DNA from: Erigeron canadensis
Lineage: Eukaryota > Streptophyta > Magnoliopsida > Asterales > Asteraceae
Reading direction: 5' to 3'
Length of the DNA: 64,000 bases
Assembly: GCF_010389155.1 (NCBI RefSeq)
Contig: NC_057761.1
Coordinates: 20,276,501-20,340,500, forward strand
Of the stretch, positions 10,274 to 21,306 are shown one piece after another. The notes below the pieces were generated by a model. That model had not been told where the DNA came from, ran no database searches, and saw only the letters and a program-made list of their open reading frames with translations. The translations under genes and the position numbers were made by a program. The first letter of the stretch is position 1. Each line of letters starts with the position of its first letter.

Positions 10274-13204
10274 TTACCAAGGTTGGGATTCCGACACCCC
10301 CACACTTAAAGTGTTGGGAGATCGACCCTTGAAAGGAAGGAAACAGTTACCTTTCACCTTTTCAGAAATCCAATCATTCGCTCGACCAGAAATATCAACA
10401 ACCATCATCAGCTCCTCTTTCTCCCTTGTTGATAAATTCGAGCACAACTCTTCAGACAACTTAACATTGCTATGAGAGACAATATACTTCAAACGGCTAT
10501 AAAGTTTACGGATCTTAGCAGACGGGCCATCCATTAAGTTCGAAACTGGCACTGTTGCCTTCTTCAACTCACCCTCCTGTTTCTCAAGCTTCTTATCTAA
10601 CCATTCATCAACCTGTGAATCCAATGAACTAACACAAGCAGTTTCAACTGAGTTAGCAACATTAGGAAAAGATACAGAACAGGTGTTTGTAAATGTCACC
10701 AACTCATTTCCTGCTCTCAAAGTAAGTTTTCCACGACCGACCTTAAGTTCCGTGGCAAGGAATGGTCTCCCTAAGATAAGAGGCACATCTAATGCTTCAT
10801 CTGCTTCAATAATCACAAAATCGACAGGAAAAACCAAACCGCCCACCTTAACTAACACATCTTCTAGAATTCCCATTGGTCTAATTTCAGATTTATCGGC
10901 CAAATGGATTTTCATTTTAATCGGTTTTGGTTCTCCTAAATTCAGTTTAGAATAAATTGATGAAGGCATTAGATTAATACTTGCTCCTGAATCGTTTAAG
11001 GCTCTTTTCACAGATAAATTACCAATCTTGCAAGGTATGGTAAAACTACCTGGATCCCCGCTTTTTTTGGGCAACTTACCTGTCACTGCTGCTGAACAAA
11101 CATCTTCAAGCACTGTAGTTGTCACCCCCTCCAGATTTTTCTTATTCATCAAGATTTGCCTCAAACACTTTGCATAACCTGGTATCTGCACAATTGCATC
11201 TAAAAATGGAATGTTAATATGCAATTTACTGAGGTGACTCACAAATTTATCCATTTGCTGCTTTAGTTTATGTTTCACCAATCTCTGAGGAAATGGGATT
11301 TTGGGCTGGTACGGTTTTACTTCAGGTTTGTCAGCCTGTTTTGATGGAACGGCCGGTGTCTGCACGGCTGGGTTCGGCTCCATCTCTACTTCTTCAGCAA
11401 CCTCTTCTTCTTCTTCATGTACCTACGCAAGCGGAGTAGATTCATCAGGCAAATGATTTGCAGAATTATACGTATTACCTGATCGAGTTGTGACGGCATA
11501 GACATGCTCATTTCGAGCATTGGGAGGGTTGTACTTCGATCCCGATCCTTGATTGTTTTGTTGAGGCTTAGGATTCGGTTGAGTATTGCTTGGTAGAGTA
11601 CCGGGCTGCCTATTCAAATTTCCTAGCCTTTCGAGCTTAGCTTCTATATCCTGGAAAGTCGCTTGAGTACTCTTGGTGCTCTGCTCAAGCTTATTAGCCA
11701 AACCATCCAATCTGGTAGTCATAGCATCCCATTGAGAGACCATCTTCTCATTAGTAGCTTTCTAAGCTCCTACCAAATCCTTCATGATATCTCTCAGTTC
11801 AGCATTCGCATTCTGCTGATTGTTGAACCTGCGAAACCTGCTTCCACTAAAACTAGAATTATTAGCATTAAAATTAGATGAAGGAAAAGAAGTACCTGAT
11901 GACCGGTTTTGATAACCAGTATTCTGATTAAAGTTCCCTTGCTGATTCTGGACATAGTTAACTTCTTGAGCCGGCTTATTCGGGCAATCCTCTGAATAAT
12001 GCATGTCCCCACAGTAGTCACAACCATCAGCAATTACCTTAACATCCCTTTCAATGCTTTTAAATCTCACATCTTGGTTGTCAAACCTCTCGTTCATCTA
12101 CTTTGTGAGGGCTTTGACTTTGGAAACCAAGCTTGATTCTTCACTACTCTCTAGCTTTGCCACAGTCTTACTACCAGTTCTCTTTCTTACAAGCTCTTCG
12201 CGATCAGAAAACTCCTTAGCCAAATCATCTAGGATTTTGTAACCCTCAGCTGGGGTCACATTGTTCAAACTACCCCCAAATGCCCCGGCTAGTTCCCTTC
12301 AAGTTCTCTTGAGCAAACCATCATAGAAGATTTCAACTACTGCTTTTGTGTTCAGATTGTTTCCTGGACAATTCCTGATCATCTCCTTATATCGTTTCGA
12401 AGCATCCACTACATCTTCCCCTGGATCTTGAGTGAATGACCGGATCTTATTTTCCAACTGTCTTTGAGTCCTTATAGAATAGAACTCATCAATAAACCCA
12501 ACACGAAGCTCATCCCAAGTTGTATACAGATCATCTGGTTGCTCCTTTAACCATGCCTTAGCCCCTCCACATAAAGTGAGTGGAAAAAGCTCAAGCTTCA
12601 CATTATCATCTTGGTTCGCGCCATAGTGATAAAACCTACAAATCTTCTCGAACCTCTCTAAATGCCCATACGGATCATTATTAGTTACCCCATCAAACTT
12701 CTCTTCCTCCACACTTTTCAATTGACTTCCTTTAAGAGAAAAGTTTACTTCGGTGGTTAGAAGGCGAATAGGAGTGCCCCTATTAGTGGGGACATTTCTC
12801 CTACGGTCACCGTAAAGACGGTTATTGGGGTTTACCGGTTCTTGATCACCCATTCTCCTAGCTCTAACTGGTTGAGTTGCCTGAAGATTTTCTCTAGGAA
12901 TCTCGGTTAAATCCGATTGATGAGTTTTATCCCGATTATCTTCTTCCTCTGAGCTATCACCAGTTTTGAACAAACCACTACCTTCAGAGAATTTAGTACA
13001 TAAGTGCACCCCGGACGTTGAACCTTTCTTTGAGTAATGTTGATCCAAATCTACGTCCGGGTGATCACGGTTTTCGGTACCTGAATCTATGTTTTCGGTG
13101 TTTGAGGGCTCCATGTTGTTTAATCTAAGTAAGCGTCTTCTGGCTTTCCTTGGATTAGATTGAGGACTAAGCAAAGGTCTACCAGAGGCTCTTGTGTTCA
13201 TCAA
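10274..13204 (-). pseudogene. gag-protease reading frame with four internal stops
   Basis: One continuous frame of about 977 codons reads from the ATG at 13204 to the stop at 10274, interrupted only by stop codons near 12299, 12098, 11759 and 11420. In order it holds an acidic N-terminus; a gag domain with DPYGHLERFEKIC and GGAKAWL; a single CCHC-like zinc knuckle (CDYCGDMHYSEDC); a Q/N-rich linker; and a retropepsin-like protease with NDSGASINLMP and ILGRPFLA. No frameshift was found. Each stop could come from a Gln or Arg codon by a single C-to-T change, as expected for decay of methylated DNA. The protein is not made full-length from this copy. Confidence 0.85.
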
Positions 13205-13375
13205 CTACAAAGCACCTGCACACTCACCTCAAGAAATACCGTTAACCGCACCAGAAACTAACACAATGAAACTAAAATAAAAATAAAATCTATCTATTAA
13301 AAACAAATAACTTCCTCACAAATGAATGCAAGGAAGGATCGAATCACAAAACTAACAACTACTTAATTTAAGTCC

Positions 13376-13389
13376 CCGGTAGGGCGCCA
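13376..13389 (-). other. Primer binding site of the gag-protease element
   Basis: A few bases internal to the 5' LTR the minus strand reads TGGCGCCCTACCGGGG, close to a PBS for tRNA-Asp in its first seven bases and in the GGGG-side block. It confirms minus orientation. Confidence 0.6.
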
Positions 13390-13395
13390 AAAACT

Positions 13396-14923
13396 TGATG
13401 TGCGAAATCTAGCTTTAAATTTATAAACACGATTTACCGAAATACTGATTACTACACACTCACAGGCAGTGTACCTGATCGCATGCAGTATAGTTAAAAC
13501 TGGTAAGTCGAGATCGTTCGCAAGGACTTAAATAAACAATTGTAAACATTAAATGATTCAAGTAAAATATGGGGGTTTTGTGGCCGAATTGCCACGTTGC
13601 AAGCAGTTAGTTTGAAAAGTCAGTAATCCCAAAGGATTAATCGAAAGAAGATTTTGTTATTTAAAACGATAAATTAAAGGTCATCCATCTTGATTTCGCT
13701 CGACTACATGTTAAGATTGCACATTTGATGAAGTTTAAATTCAATTTAGTGATTAAATGACCGAGACTCAAATTAATCGCCAACCCCGTACCCGTCAAGT
13801 TAACAACTTAGTCGACTCTCTTGTATAAACTAGTTTCATTATTAAGACCGGTACCCCGAGACGCCTTTTTATAACTTCTCTAGTTTAACAATGGTTTTGG
13901 TCATTTCAGATAACAATTTTGCCTATCGATTGTACCCAACTGTCAACCCGTTAATTCTTATCTAATATTGATTACCCTCTCCCGTACCCGTCATAGAACC
14001 AATCACTTCTAACTAAGCAATCAAAATAACTTATACCCAAATCCTAGTCGTCACTAAGCAATGCACACAAGTTATCCGCAATCAATAATCGAATAGCAAA
14101 AAATTAATAGATTAAGATCACGACAAAACGTTAAATCAAATCACTTAGAATTATAAAATATTGTGCAATCCTTACATATTGTCTTACATCATCAAGATGG
14201 ATGAAAAGGCGATTAGCCAATCATATTAAATATGAAAAAACAAATCAAAATAGAAGAATTCATCGTTACAAAATACAAGGAATTGAATGCAAATAATGTG
14301 AATGGTCCAATTGTGATTGAGGGCTTCAAAGATGATTCTCCAGATGAAAAATCTCTCCAAAGTTTCTCTAAAACGGCCAGAAGAAAATAGATCCCCTTAG
14401 GGTTGTTTTATACTTGGTATTTATATTCTTCATAAAGTGAAATTTCCGTCGGCCTAAATATGTGGCACATACCTATTTGTATGTGGCACATATTTGAGTG
14501 TTTCTTCTATAAGCTCCTCAGATGTGGCACATGCACTTTAGCATGTGGCGCATATATCACTCTGTCCAGAAATAGTCCTAAATATGTGACACACACCAAT
14601 GGTATGTGGCACATACTTCTGAACAAATAACTTCATCTCTTCTTAAGCTTAATTATGTGGCACATACACATACCATGCGCCACATATTTGCATCTCTAGC
14701 TTCTTCCCTTTGCTTTACTTGATTAAAACTTCTCACAATCATCCATAAACGTCCATGAGCTCATAATTAACCATATTTAAGCCATTTCTTCCATGAAACC
14801 TGCTATGGACCTGAAACACTCGAACATACCATCAAGCATCGAAATATATACACATATGTCTCAAATTTAAGCATAAATTGTCCGAAAACATTGTGGGAAG
14901 TATATATAAAAATGGACACATCA
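13396..14923 (-). repeat. 5' LTR of the gag-protease element
   Basis: 1528 bp, same length as 6545-8072 and about 97% identical by hand count. It ends at ACATCA, directly followed by the AGCAT target duplication. Confidence 0.92.
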
Positions 14924-15544
14924 AGCATGTACCTTTAATTGAAGATGATAAAGTAAGAAACTTTATAATAAGGTTTAAAATAAAACCTCTCTACGATTGC
15001 ATACACAACACTATAATGTATGCGTGCTAGCACTTGATCACGAACCTGCAACGATTGACTTCTCCTTTTCCTTGCTTTGATCGAATCACCAAGAACCTTA
15101 AAAGGGGTTTGTTATTTTCGGCTATAGGACCGAAAAGAGAGAGGGGGAGAGAGATTTAGGGTTTTTGAGAAACCTTTGATTTGTGTGTAAAAAACAATTA
15201 GGTTAGGCCTCTATTTATAGGATTAGGTTAATTTGATGACCAAGTTTAGGGTTTTGGAAAACCCTCCCATCCTTGTGGCCGTCCCCCTCTAGGAACTTTC
15301 TAGAGGGTTTCTTAATTGTTCTATTAATCAAAATTATCTCATCCGTTAAGTCCGTCAGTTAAGTACCGTTAACTATTAACATTTTAACGGACGACCATTA
15401 GTTTTTCGTGATCTAATTAATTAATAAATTACATTAATCATATTAATTAATTATAGTTATATTCGTGTCGAGACATGTAACCCCGTAGGCTTAAATTATT
15501 TCTGGATATACGTTCATTTTACGTGATCATATACTAACAGAATT

Positions 15545-15835
15545 CACTGAAGTGTTGTTGATGCATAGGCACAATACATTGAGCTGAGGGGCTTAGCTGA
15601 TAGCCGTTTATTTTGACTTCCACACATTAAATAAACATTGAAAATCTGATTATCTTTGATTGGCATTAGTTTATATCCTTCTGCTTTATTGACATATTTA
15701 TAAAGTATTTTACATACTAAAATGGAGATATGCATGGACTAAGTTTAATCACTTCAAAGGATGGTTAAAGGATCATCATGCTTTACTAGTGTTTCGCAAA
15801 ACATATATGTTGTGAAGTGGATAGATTATAATGAA
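15545..15835. other. Orphan SAUR 3' flank
   Basis: No gene. The sequence matches the stretch downstream of SAUR blocks seen at 45065-45365 and at the start of this window (1-130), where a type A SAUR then follows. Here the match stops near 15830 and no SAUR follows; a GC-rich stretch (gggcgggtcgg, 15840-15910) and then MATE sequence come instead. This marks a rearrangement junction. Confidence 0.6.
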
Positions 15836-16249
15836 CCCCCGGGCGGGTCGGTTACAGTCGGTTTCCGGGTCGGGTACGGGTTTGCGGGTCTTTTGCTCAT
15901 CCCTAATCCAAAGTATGTCTTTACATATCCTTAACATTTTTATATTTATACTAGCAAAGTACAGGAAACAAAATTGTTTCTCATCAACAAACTATAAATT
16001 TGTTTGACTAACTGATATATATCATATCATGCAGGGATTATGGTTTGGTATAATAGGTGCTTTGATCGTCCAAGTGGCCTCACTGTCGACGATTACTATA
16101 CGTACATACTGGGATTCGGAAGTAAAACTCTCAGCTCTTCTCAATAGGAAACTTGTGTTACCAAAGTTGCTTTCGCAGATATGAGAGCAAATCTATCATG
16201 AAAAATTAAGTAGATAGTTCTTTCAAGTCAAAACACAATGGATAGTGCC

Positions 16250-16392
16250 AATGCTGGGTCAACCACTTGGTAGAGGCTATTGCCTTTTGGAGTGAAGTCC
16301 AAGGTTCAAAATCCCTGGCGTGGGTAGTTTAGGATTCTTTGAGTTAGTTTAAGAGCAGTGTAGATCTGTCGTTCAAAAAGAAAAAAGATATA
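16250..16392 (+). repeat. Possible tRNA-derived SINE remnant
   Basis: TTGGTAGAGGC (A-box-like) is followed about 35 bp later by AAGGTTCAAAATCCCTGG (B-box-like), and the unit ends in an A-rich tail. A diverged counterpart in the full MATE gene (36470-36560) suggests it predates the duplication. It is a weak call. Confidence 0.35.
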
Positions 16393-16630
16393 CAATACAC
16401 AACTTTTTGGAAATGTCATTAATTTAATAAGCATGATTAAGCTTGATGAGATAACCCTTTAATCCTAAGGTTACAATATGGATGGGCCAGATGGGTCGGG
16501 TAATGGATGAATCATGAACTTTTTTATTGTTAGTAATATAAATGGCCGGGCTTGGTGTCTTGAGAGCCCAATTTGTTTTTACACCATATGAAACATATGC
16601 ATAAATGTTTTAATGTATATTTAGCATATT

Positions 16631-17278
16631 TGTAAGGTGCCCTATTGTTGCATGGATCGTAATAAGACGTGATTCGTTATGTCAAGAGTGCGGAATCCTC
16701 TTGAGATAACTAGATTGCTATTACCTTTTGTTGATTAATAAGCAATTAATCAACCCAAGGAGATGCACAAGGCTTGTGGTTCGTGTAGAAGAACACACGA
16801 AGGAACAAATAACCTTAGCTCGTAAATTCATGAATATCTCTCAAGAATTCGTAAATCATTAACCTAATTTCGTAGATTAGGTCTTGTATTTATACTAATT
16901 ACGTATTGGGTCGTGTGGGCTTAGGCCTTAATTACGTATTTGCCCGAAACAATAAACAATCGATCTGCCTCGTACTGACGTCAGCACGAGGGACGACCCA
17001 TTGTTCTTTGTTTGACTTCGTTTGACTCGTACATAACATCCAATCACTGTTTAAGTGTTCTACGACACTTATAAACCTTGATTCTATGTTCTTGTACCTG
17101 CAAAACAATATATAACACACAATCACAATACAAAACTTAAACAGATATAATATTGAAGTTCAAACGTAATCATTAAATATCAACACAAGTTCTTATTTAA
17201 ATGATAACACACAAGTTCCTAAAAATATAAACGATAATCAAATCTATGTTGCGATTGTCACAACGAATCTGCATCTAC
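16631..17278 (-). repeat. 3' LTR of the copia element
   Basis: 648 bp, TGTAAGG to TCTACA. One TGACGTCA palindrome at 16976-16983. Confidence 0.93.
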
Positions 17279-17290
17279 AGACTCCCCCTT
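17279..17290 (-). other. Polypurine tract of the copia element
   Basis: The minus strand reads CAAGGGGGAGTC immediately inside the 3' LTR. Confidence 0.75.
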
Positions 17291-17352
17291 GACGATTGCA
17301 AGTAGATCTCTTTAAAGTCTTCAAAACTTGAACTTCAAAATTATTCGTTAAA

Positions 17353-18470
17353 CTAAAGTCTGGTGCTATTCGCATGAATTCTCTCTTGCAAACAATGTGC
17401 GAGAATGTTGCGATAGCGTCTTTCCTCTACTCTCCAAAAATCCACAGCTGAACAAGGTGTATCCAAAAGTCTTCTTTGATCACCTCCTGACAAGTTGACA
17501 ACCTGCATTGGATCATACATGCTTAACAACATTTCCTTCTTTGAATCATCAACAAACATCTGTGCTTCGCCTGACTTGATATCTATCTGCCAAAATGTCA
17601 TCTCTGTTAGCATATCTTGATCCCATCTGATAGCGGGAACCTTCTTAATACATTTAATTCTTTTTTGGACAAACCGAAATGTGCCATCTGAATTCTTAAT
17701 CTTCTTCAAAGGTGTTGGCTTTATCAACCTTTCTTCTGGCTTCAGACCTCTATCACTGAAATACTTAATTCTTTCATCTCTGAATCTATTCCAGTAGAAA
17801 TCTGCAAGTCCATTGCTCTGAAGATTAACGAACCAGCGTCTTCCCAAATCTATCATGTCTGAATCACTGAGAGAGTGGAAGTGTCTTTGACGTATTGACA
17901 TGTACTGGCAACCCTCCTTTCTCTTGATAATAAACAATTTGATTCTGTGATCATAGAACCAACTTTGTATCACTGAGAAGTATTTGGGTAGATCCTTGTC
18001 TGAGACATATTCCCAAAACATCGATGGTTTATACGTATCATGTATCATCAAACCAGTATGTCCTCTAGAACCTGGAATTAGTCTATTAACAATAAACTCA
18101 TGATCTTGCTCCACCGGAGGTATATTAAATCTTCCAAGGTCAACCTCTCGTGTAGCATCTATATTCCAGTATAGATCAAAAATATTGTCATGTCCTTCAT
18201 CGACTATGTTTGCATATACAACAAATCTCAACCTTGCAGCATTCTTAGGTTCATCTGGACTATCTCTGATTGGATTGAGATTGAGATGTTCTACTTCAGC
18301 TATTGGTTCAACTTGAATGACTTCATCTTCATTAAATACACGATCAAAGTCATAAGGTGTCTCAAGCAACCTTTGTCTATCAGCTTCCGAAGTAATGAAC
18401 TCTCCTTCTTCTAAATCTTCATCATCGATACTTTCTAGATCTTCTTCAGCATCAAGATCGTCCAATGCAC
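17353..18470 (-). CDS. Extra retroelement ORF downstream of pol, distal exon candidate (about 370 aa)
   Basis: An open frame of about 370 codons lies between RNase H and the 3' LTR on the same strand as pol. The N-terminus is very acidic (DDLDAEEDLESIDDEDLEEGE). A globular-looking, charged, tryptophan-containing body follows. I see no transmembrane helix, signal peptide or known domain. It has no ATG near its beginning. Instead it starts just after CAATAG at 18471, a plausible 3' splice site, and the frame continues that of the ORF at 18816-19740 if the AT-rich 18471-18815 is removed. Position matches the env-like or ORF3 slot of Sireviruses; function is unknown. The absence of stops is notable because pol in the same element is broken. 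Confidence 0.55.
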
Positions 18471-18815
18471 CTATTGTTTGAAGCTTATTTGCAATTCAAA
18501 CAATTTACATATACAAAGATAAAGAACATAGATCATAAGTCAAGACATAATAAATAGTATAAATACATAAAAGAAATTAAAATAAATAATACTATATCAT
18601 AAATATAATGCAACAATTACATTAATATTTATCTTATAATCTTTATCTATTTTAACTTACAACAATAATATTATATCATAAATATAATGTAACACATACA
18701 TTCATATTTATCTTATAATTATTACAAAAACAAAAATAAAAATCATTAGCACTAAGGTTTATAATCCGAATCTGATTCCAAATCTGACTCTGACTTTGAA
18801 GATGTATGAGTTAAC
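18471..18815 (-). other. Predicted intron in the extra copia ORF
   Basis: 345 bp, strikingly AT-rich against its flanks. On the minus strand it begins GTTAAC after CAGG and ends CAATAG. Removing it joins the two open frames in phase (a Gly codon spans the junction). The donor is weak, so this is a prediction only. Confidence 0.4.
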
Positions 18816-19747
18816 CCTGACTGTTCATTTGATCCCTAAGTGATCCTGGATCATAATAATTATCATAATCCATAATCTCTGCTCTAGCTCTCATATGAGC
18901 TTGTGGATCATATCCCAATCTCTTTTCTAGTCTATGCACAATTAAAGGGTGCAAATCTGACTCTGTAGAGGCATTGGTAGTAGAATCAGTCTTAGTTGAC
19001 TCACTATCCTGAGTAGATTTTCCTTTGCTAAGATTTTCTTTTTCTAAATGATTATGAGGATCATTCACTATCTCCCTTTCCATTCTATCAGAATTAGAAT
19101 CGGAGTTACCTGAATTGGAATCTTCCCCATCATCATTGTTATCTGGATCATCAGGATCTGCATCTGGAGCGGTCATCACAGCTTTGCCTTTATCTTGAGT
19201 CCCAGAAGTACTAGCACCAGCTGTACCAGCAATCTCTGACTCTCTTTGTCTTGATGACTCCCCCTGAACATCTGCAGTCTCTGTATCCATAGCATCACCA
19301 GCAGCATCTTGATCTTGACCTCTATTCTCTGGCTCACCAACATCTGGTTGTCGTTGTTGATTTGGATCTTGAGCTCGATCTTGATCATCATGATCATTAT
19401 CTCTAGTCTTCTTTGCTAACTCATCATCCTTACAACCATCTTTATCTCCCCCTTGAGCCAAGAATTGGTCAAGTCTAGATCCAAGAGAATGAACAAGTGC
19501 CGTCATCATGTCCATCTCTTCCTGATGCTTAGCAACTTGGAGCTTTAGCTGACTCTCCAAAGCGGTAACCCTCATCTCCAACATCTTCTTCTCTGAAAAT
19601 AAACGACTCAGCTGCACTTGAACCGGAGTAACTAGACGTAAAGTAGAAGTAACATCAGATGTAGAGGCAATTTCTGATAGGCTTTTATTGTCCGTCGCAA
19701 TGCAATCCCAATAAGCAAGCGAAAACAATTTTGCCTTCAATCACAAT
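18816..19747 (-). CDS. Extra retroelement ORF downstream of pol, proximal exon candidate (about 309 aa)
   Basis: An open frame of about 309 codons on the pol strand. It has a predicted coiled coil near residues 45-95 (FSEKKMLEMRVTALESQLKL and what follows). A long low-complexity region rich in D, Q, E, S and N then runs to about residue 240, and a conserved-looking tail has HRLEKRLGYDPQAHMRARAE. The first codon of the open frame is TTG; the first ATGs are around residues 53-56, so either translation starts there or an upstream exon is missing. A TTTCAG just upstream (19748-19753) could be a splice acceptor, but it does not enter this frame directly. No recognised domain. Probably a structural accessory protein of the element; that is a guess. 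Confidence 0.5.
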
Positions 19748-19753
19748 CTGAAA

Positions 19754-21306
19754 TTTTTGATGCCAATTACATTTAAAATGAGTTTATTATCTGTAACCTG
19801 CACACTTAACAAATTTCATCAATGCATCAAAAACATCAATAAAAATATTATAAATATGCAAAACAACCAAAAACTTAACCTAATAATCATTACAAGATTT
19901 AAGGCAAGTCCAATCTTTGTCAAGCATACTTATCAACCAAAAACAATTGAAATTTCAATTATTTACTTGAAACATATTCAAAAATTGTTACAGTTTATGT
20001 ATGTATTAAACATTTTATTTTCTAAATTAAGCAACTTATGTATTAATTAGAAAATCCATCTTTTACACATTTATACCGTAAGGAACAAGACTTATATAAT
20101 TCACTAAGAATTATAACTTTTAATGCTTATCAAATCTCTCGTGCAATAAGAACTAGTTTGACACACAAACTGACACTTATTCCAAGAATAAAAATAAAAA
20201 GAAACAAAATAAAATAAAATAAAAATAAAAATAAAATAAAATAAAAAAAACTAAGTTACTTTATTTATTTACAAGAAATTCTAAGTTTCTGCAGATTAGA
20301 TCAGATTAGCATTTACATAAGTCTGCAAGTGAGAAATAATTCTCTTATTATTAATTATGAACATTGATCCAACCACGATTACCGGTATGTTTGTCCTCTT
20401 AAACACTCGGTACTTTCAGTTTCCTTTGAGTTATGACACTTTCGACATACCGTGGCCAAGGACAGTCACCATGTAACCCGAGTAGCCTAATATGCCATTG
20501 AATAGTTTGCGAACTTATGTGACCCACATTCAGATATACTTCCGTAATCGATACAAGCACTAAGATAACAAAAAATCAACGTATATTCAAAAACATCGTT
20601 AACAAATCATGAGACACTTTAGATAACTGATATTAATTACAGTGTGATTTAACTTATTTTCTTTTGCATTTCATTATTTATAAGGAACCCGTGATTTTCT
20701 ATGAGACCCATGTAGCGAACTTTCTAACAACCTATCCCAAGTTGGAAGCTTTAGGTAGGCTAGGTATATAAAGACACCCCGAGGACATACTTATCCGAAT
20801 CTCAAAGACCACATTAGCCCTTAATTTTCATTCATTTCATTTGCATAACAATATCACATTTACTTTCATGCACATGATTGGTAGAGGTTTTTGCCTATAT
20901 ATTGAACAAATCTTATAGTAATGCTCGCTCTTTCACAAAATTTAAGGACTAGATCAATTCATTACTGAAAAGCAAGCATTCTCAGCCATATATCTGAATA
21001 TGTTTCCCACAAGAACATTGTATAATTTAAGTTCAGATTAAGGAAACCTTGCTACTTTGTGTCTACCAATATATCCCAAATTGTAATCACTGAACTAAGC
21101 AGTTATATTACGATTAAGCAGACTTAAAAGCTAAGTATCCTCACATCTAATTATCTTACAGCATTAACTTAAATCTCTCCCATATTTTTGTTATTTTCTT
21201 ATTTTTCACATTTTTATGATATTCATGACACTAAGAACTCTTTTTGTATTTTTATGACTCTAGCTATTTACAGACACAAACTTACAACATTAGTTCTTTG
21301 ATAGAT
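19754..21306 (-). other. Non-coding spacer inside the copia element
   Basis: About 1.55 kb between RNase H and the extra ORF, AT-rich, with an AAAAT/AAAATA simple repeat at about 20186-20252. No coding frame of note on either strand. It may hold an intron or the promoter for the extra ORF; nothing specific was seen. Confidence 0.5.
20186..20252. repeat. AAAAT-type simple repeat
   Basis: Runs of AAAATA and AAAAT units, slightly irregular. Confidence 0.85.

Larger units (their letters stand above)
6545..14923 (-). mobile_element. LTR retrotransposon with gag and protease only (Ty3/gypsy type), TSD AGCAT
   Basis: Two 1528-bp LTRs (6545-8072 and 13396-14923) begin TGATGT and end ACATCA, and the whole is flanked by AGCAT at 6540-6544 and 14924-14928. 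A PBS and a polypurine tract lie in the right places for minus orientation. Between the LTRs is one gag-protease reading frame. No reverse transcriptase, RNase H or integrase sequence is visible in the roughly 5.3-kb interior, so it would depend on a partner element for copying. The gag is of the non-chromovirus (Tat/Athila-like) sort. By hand count the LTRs differ at about 44 of 1528 positions (about 97% identity). Confidence 0.85.
6451..15539 (-). mobile_element. Older LTR-like insertion (about 705 bp) hosting a nested element, TSD GAATT
   Basis: Removing the nested element at 6545-14923 and one copy of its target duplication leaves about 705 bp. This is flanked by GAATT at 6446-6450 and 15540-15544. 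Read on the minus strand it begins TGTTAGTATATGATC, typical of a copia LTR, but its other end reads TTT rather than TG on the plus strand, so that end may be mutated. The sequence on either side continues the SAUR 3' flank seen unbroken at 60290-60340. I read it as a solo LTR of a copia-like element; a different TE type is possible. Confidence 0.6.

Noticed and set aside
10683..10955. Open frame antisense to the gag-protease gene
   Set aside because: Shadow of the protease coding frame on the opposite strand.
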